NCBI GenBank assembly: GCA_013398175.1
Contig: VZRZ01005125.1
Span: 332,090 to 396,089 of the forward strand
Source of the DNA: Climacteris rufus
Lineage: Eukaryota > Chordata > Aves > Passeriformes > Climacteridae
Length of the DNA: 64,000 bases
Direction of reading: 5' to 3'
Below the pieces are notes generated by a model, which saw only the letters and a program-made list of their open reading frames with translations, was not told the origin of the DNA and ran no database searches. This document shows positions 63,653 to 64,000 of this stretch, piece after piece. Position numbers and translations under genes: made by a program. The first letter of the stretch is position 1; the number at the start of each line of letters is the position of its first letter.

Positions 63653-64000
63653 CCGTCCTGCACCCCATGGGTCTTCCTGCAGGGCAAACCACAGTGGTGG
63701 CTCTTGGACTGCCACCAGCGTGTGGCTTTCAGGACCCAAGACATGGCCGGTAATGTTGGTCTCACCTGTTTGCCAACAGGTAGAGGTCTGAGGGTTGGTG
63801 TTTTTCCGGCAATTCTTCCATTTCACATTCTCTTTTTTCCGACTGGAGCCTCCTCACTCATTGACGTGAGGCTCCTGCAGCACTGCTGCCCTGGGGTACT
63901 TTCTAGCTCCACTCTCTTCGTCTGCATGGCGTTTAACTTTCTAGACGGTGCGTGTGTTGAAAAACAAAGAAATGAACAAAACCTGCTTGTTTTGGACCTA

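Overview
The window is avian nuclear DNA. Two CR1 retrotransposon tails with the ATTCTATGA-type 3' end, compact introns, GC-rich sequence and vertebrate gene structures all point to a bird. It carries the conserved TCOF1-ARSI-CAMK2A neighbourhood, which from general knowledge is human 5q32 and a segment of chicken chromosome 13. The exact species cannot be read from the sequence.

Layout. The left edge (about 2.2-2.9 kb, minus strand) holds the first two coding exons of TCOF1 (treacle). They are recognised by a LisH-type start (MAADGGGGRELLALIH) and a second exon ending LEDIFTHWEK before a GTAAGT donor. A 91-base assembly gap cuts exon 1. Behind the TCOF1 promoter lies a degenerate ~60-bp minisatellite. 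About 19 kb of intergenic DNA follows, with no convincing gene, one antisense CR1 and some AT-rich blocks that may be regulatory. ARSI (arylsulfatase I) lies at 22,860-25,629 on the plus strand, in two coding exons with an intact CTPSR sulfatase signature. About 7 kb further on, CAMK2A (CaM kinase II alpha) fills 32,701 to the right edge on the plus strand.

CAMK2A is complete at the coding level. Eighteen constitutive coding exons splice to exactly 478 codons. T286, T305/T306, the catalytic residues and the hub domain are all in register with mammalian numbering. An 11-codon in-frame cassette exon (KRKSSSSVQLM) makes the nuclear alphaB form. The stop codon lies in a separate last exon: the genomic TAA at 61,953-61,955 is part of a splice donor, and the spliced message ends VLPH-stop as in mammals. 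A second gene product is nested in intron 12. This is the alphaKAP start (Kozak ATG at 53,209), whose 24-residue hydrophobic leader reads without a break into exon 13. About 300 bp upstream of it sits a compact E-box/E-box/MEF2/M-CAT cluster of the kind found in muscle promoters.

How the genes relate. TCOF1 acts in rRNA transcription in the nucleolus, ARSI is a secretory-pathway sulfatase, and CAMK2A is a neuronal kinase. They share a neighbourhood, not a pathway. The most notable regulatory points are the RFX X-box-like cluster before CAMK2A, the muscle-type module before alphaKAP, the final intron whose retention changes only the last residue, and a G-quadruplex motif in the CAMK2A 3' UTR. 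No wholly new gene system was found. The nested alphaKAP unit and the split stop codon are the strongest leads.
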